From NCBI GenBank assembly GCA_963761445.1, contig CAVXHV010000005.1:496001-560000 (forward strand): a stretch of 64,000 bases of DNA. The letters run 5' to 3'. Positions within the stretch are counted from its first letter, which is position 1, and each line of letters begins with the position of its first letter. The notes beneath the pieces were generated by a model. It was not told the DNA's origin. It made no database searches and saw only the letters and a list, made by a program, of their open reading frames with translations. Source of the DNA: CAVXHV01 sp963761445 (lineage in GTDB: Bacteria; Planctomycetota; Planctomycetia; Isosphaerales; Isosphaeraceae). The translations under genes were made by a program, and so were the position numbers. Shown here piece by piece: positions 62,292 through 64,000 of the stretch.

Positions 62292-64000
62292 ATGCCGCGT
62301 TACCAGTCTCGATGGCGGTGGATTGGAGTCATTGCAGCGCTAAGTGCAGTTACTATAGGTGGAGTTTGGGTGGCCAGGGGCCTCTTGGTCTACGATCCGC
62401 TCAAGAGCGGATGGAGAGCATACTCGGAAAAAAATTGGGAAAAAGCTCTTGAGCTTGCGAGAGAACGATTAAAAGCAAGCGGCGAAGACATGACTGCCTT
62501 GCGACTGCTAGCGAGATCATCGATCCGCCTAGGGCGAGACTCCTCGGGTATGGCTGTCTACAACAGAGTTGGACCAGACGCGATGGCGGCTGAGGATCTC
62601 TATCTCTTAGGCGTTGCCTTAACTCGTAGCGGCAACAACAGAGCGTTAGAAGTCTGGGAGCAGGCTCGTGCTGCGGAACCGAACCACGCAGAGACGCTCT
62701 TTGAGCTAACACGGGCCTATTCCAACAAAGATCGACTCGACGATGCTGTCAAATCCGCTCGAAGACTAGCGGAGTGTCCTGGCTGGGCAGGCCAGGCTGA
62801 AGCACTTCTAGGCGCGATTGAGCTTGCTCGCAACAATCCAGATGAAGCTCTTGCTTTCTGGCGAAAAGTTCTGGAACGTAAAGCGTCCGAAACAGCAGAT
62901 GTGAATACACCAATTGTGCCACCCAAAGAACTTGCTCGCGCTCTACTCCAGACCCGTCAATCAGCAGAAGCCCAGCGCTATCTTGAGTATGCTTCCAAGT
63001 CTGAAACAGACCCAGAGGTTTTCTGGCTTCTAAGCCGTGCTTACCTGCAAGAAGGTGCTAATAGCAAGGCACTTGCCGCGAACGAAAAATGCGGCACATT
63101 CCGTACTGATAACCCGCTCATCCCAGAGCCATCTCCTTTCGCAGGTGCTGCTCGATGTGCCGAATGCCATTCAGCCATTTTCCAGGCCCAGCAGAGCTCG
63201 CGGCATGCCCATACGTTTTATCGATCATCCGAGCTAACTGATATTTCTCTACCTCGACCTTCTTTCCCCGACCCCGGCCAAGCAAAGGTCACACACACGT
63301 TCAAGCGTACTGATCCCGACGTGATTGAACAGAAAACTGAGGTTATGGACCAAGTTTATTCTGCAGTTGTCGAGTATGCCTTTGGTTCGGGTGATCGTGG
63401 ACTGACCCTTGTTGGACGCGGAGAGAAGGGACAGGCATTCGAGTTGAGACTTTCACGATATCGTCATGGAACAGACTATGGCTGGGATATAACGTCCGGT
63501 CATTTCCTCCAGCCAGACAAGGCCACAAGATTTCTAGGCGAACCACTCACGGAAGATGCCGTCCGGCGCTGTCTGAGCTGCCATGTTACCAGTGCTCAGG
63601 CGATCACTGCCGCAACGGGCCCGGTAGCATCCGACCATGGGATTAGCTGTGAGTTGTGCCACGGGCCCGGTGAGAATCACATCCTGGCGGTCAAAGCTGA
63701 GCTTCCTGACCGAGCGATCATTGATCCGCGTTTGGCATCGTGTGCACAAGTTGTTTCGCTTTGTGCTCGGTGCCACAGCCCGCGTGGAGGGAATGTCTCA
63801 AGGGATGATCCATCGGCCGTTCGCTTTCAGGGGACAAGCCTGACCTGGAGCCGATGTTTCCTTGAAAGTCAGGACGCGCTCGACTGCATAACATGCCACG
63901 ATCCGCATCGCAACGCAGTCAAGTTGCCAGCTCACTACGAGGCCAAGTGCCTGTCATGTCACTCCGGCACGAGGCGGCCCCGTCGTGAGCGGTCTCAATC
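62292..64000 (+). CDS. TPR-containing multihaem cytochrome c, 3' end beyond window
   Basis: The frame opens at the ATG at 62292 and is still open at the right edge (569 codons). It starts with a membrane anchor or signal segment (WIGVIAALSAVTIGGVWVA), followed by tetratricopeptide-like helices to about residue 245 (WRAYSEKNWEKALELARER, RALEVWEQARAAEPNHAETL). From residue 289 on come c-type haem sites: CAECH (289), CLSCH (427), CELCH (453), CARCH (491), CITCH (532) and CLSCH (553). The order CELCHGPGENH, CARCHSPRG and CITCHDPH is typical of cytochrome c554-like and related multihaem proteins. It probably works in the periplasm in electron transfer. The haem count may be higher beyond the edge. 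Confidence 0.85.
   Translation, partial: MPRYQSRWRWIGVIAALSAVTIGGVWVARGLLVYDPLKSGWRAYSEKNWEKALELARERLKASGEDMTALRLLARSSIRLGRDSSGMAVYNRVGPDAMAAEDLYLLGVALTRSGNNRALEVWEQARAAEPNHAETLFELTRAYSNKDRLDDAVKSARRLAECPGWAGQAEALLGAIELARNNPDEALAFWRKVLERKASETADVNTPIVPPKELARALLQTRQSAEAQRYLEYASKSETDPEVFWLLSRAYLQEGANSKALAANEKCGTFRTDNPLIPEPSPFAGAARCAECHSAIFQAQQSSRHAHTFYRSSELTDISLPRPSFPDPGQAKVTHTFKRTDPDVIEQKTEVMDQVYSAVVEYAFGSGDRGLTLVGRGEKGQAFELRLSRYRHGTDYGWDITSGHFLQPDKATRFLGEPLTEDAVRRCLSCHVTSAQAITAATGPVASDHGISCELCHGPGENHILAVKAELPDRAIIDPRLASCAQVVSLCARCHSPRGGNVSRDDPSAVRFQGTSLTWSRCFLESQDALDCITCHDPHRNAVKLPAHYEAKCLSCHSGTRRPRRERSQ

Overview
The window reads as chromosomal DNA from a planctomycete (Planctomycetota), most likely from the Isosphaerales/Gemmatales side. 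The evidence is a prepilin-like DUF1559 protein with its H-x9-DG tail, two N-terminal LEPR-XLL-type motifs on exported proteins, a Planctomycete-type haem-binding domain, a two-finger protein with CxxC and YCSxxC motifs of a kind common in this phylum, large signal-peptide proteins of unknown function, and a dnaN-DUF721-gyrB cluster without dnaA. No rRNA, tRNA or CRISPR array was seen.

Layout. 0-4.3 kb: start of an arabinose-5-phosphate isomerase gene, an ABC-2 permease with two fused halves, and a methyltransferase-glycosyltransferase fusion. 4.3-14 kb: exported proteins, namely a decayed paralogue of the large protein at 10 kb, a 201-residue LEPR-XLL protein, a 1,300-residue protein with eleven PKD-like repeats, and a 1,198-residue exported protein of unknown function. 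14-17.3 kb: a P-loop ATPase of phage/plasmid primase-helicase type lies between a DUF1559 gene and a 134-bp copy of part of it. 17.4-22.6 kb: a tight operon for periplasmic alcohol oxidation (PQQ dehydrogenase with the lanthanide-type Asp, a triple solute-binding protein, a dihaem cytochrome c). 23.4-26.3 kb: a phosphodiesterase-superfamily protein and a DUF6065 protein. 26.3-30.7 kb: leftward glycosyltransferase-asnB-glgC operon. 31.2-35.6 kb: dnaN, dciA-like DUF721, gyrB. 35.7-41.5 kb: SWIM/SNF2 helicase split by a frameshift, hpt, and a second GT4 glycosyltransferase.

41.7-48.7 kb is a mobile-element island. A zinc-finger gene is cut by an IS1634/IS4-type insertion whose ends can be read to the base: about 41-bp inverted repeats, a 6-bp target duplication, and the displaced 3' end of the gene in frame on the far side. 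Directly after it comes an IS21-like unit with a ParB-like gene ahead of istA and istB. 48.9-64 kb: a coiled-coil protein, two consecutive membrane-anchored vWA proteins, a zinc-ribbon protein, larE, a frameshifted phoU, a Pro/Ser/Thr-rich exported protein, guaB, and a TPR plus multihaem cytochrome gene running off the right edge.

At least three genes (SNF2 helicase, vWA protein, phoU), and perhaps a fourth, are broken by a shift in the same direction, +1, and the breaks lie at or near GCGCG-type tracts. This may be sequencing or assembly indels rather than biology. All statements come from reading the sequence and remembered family features; no database search was run.
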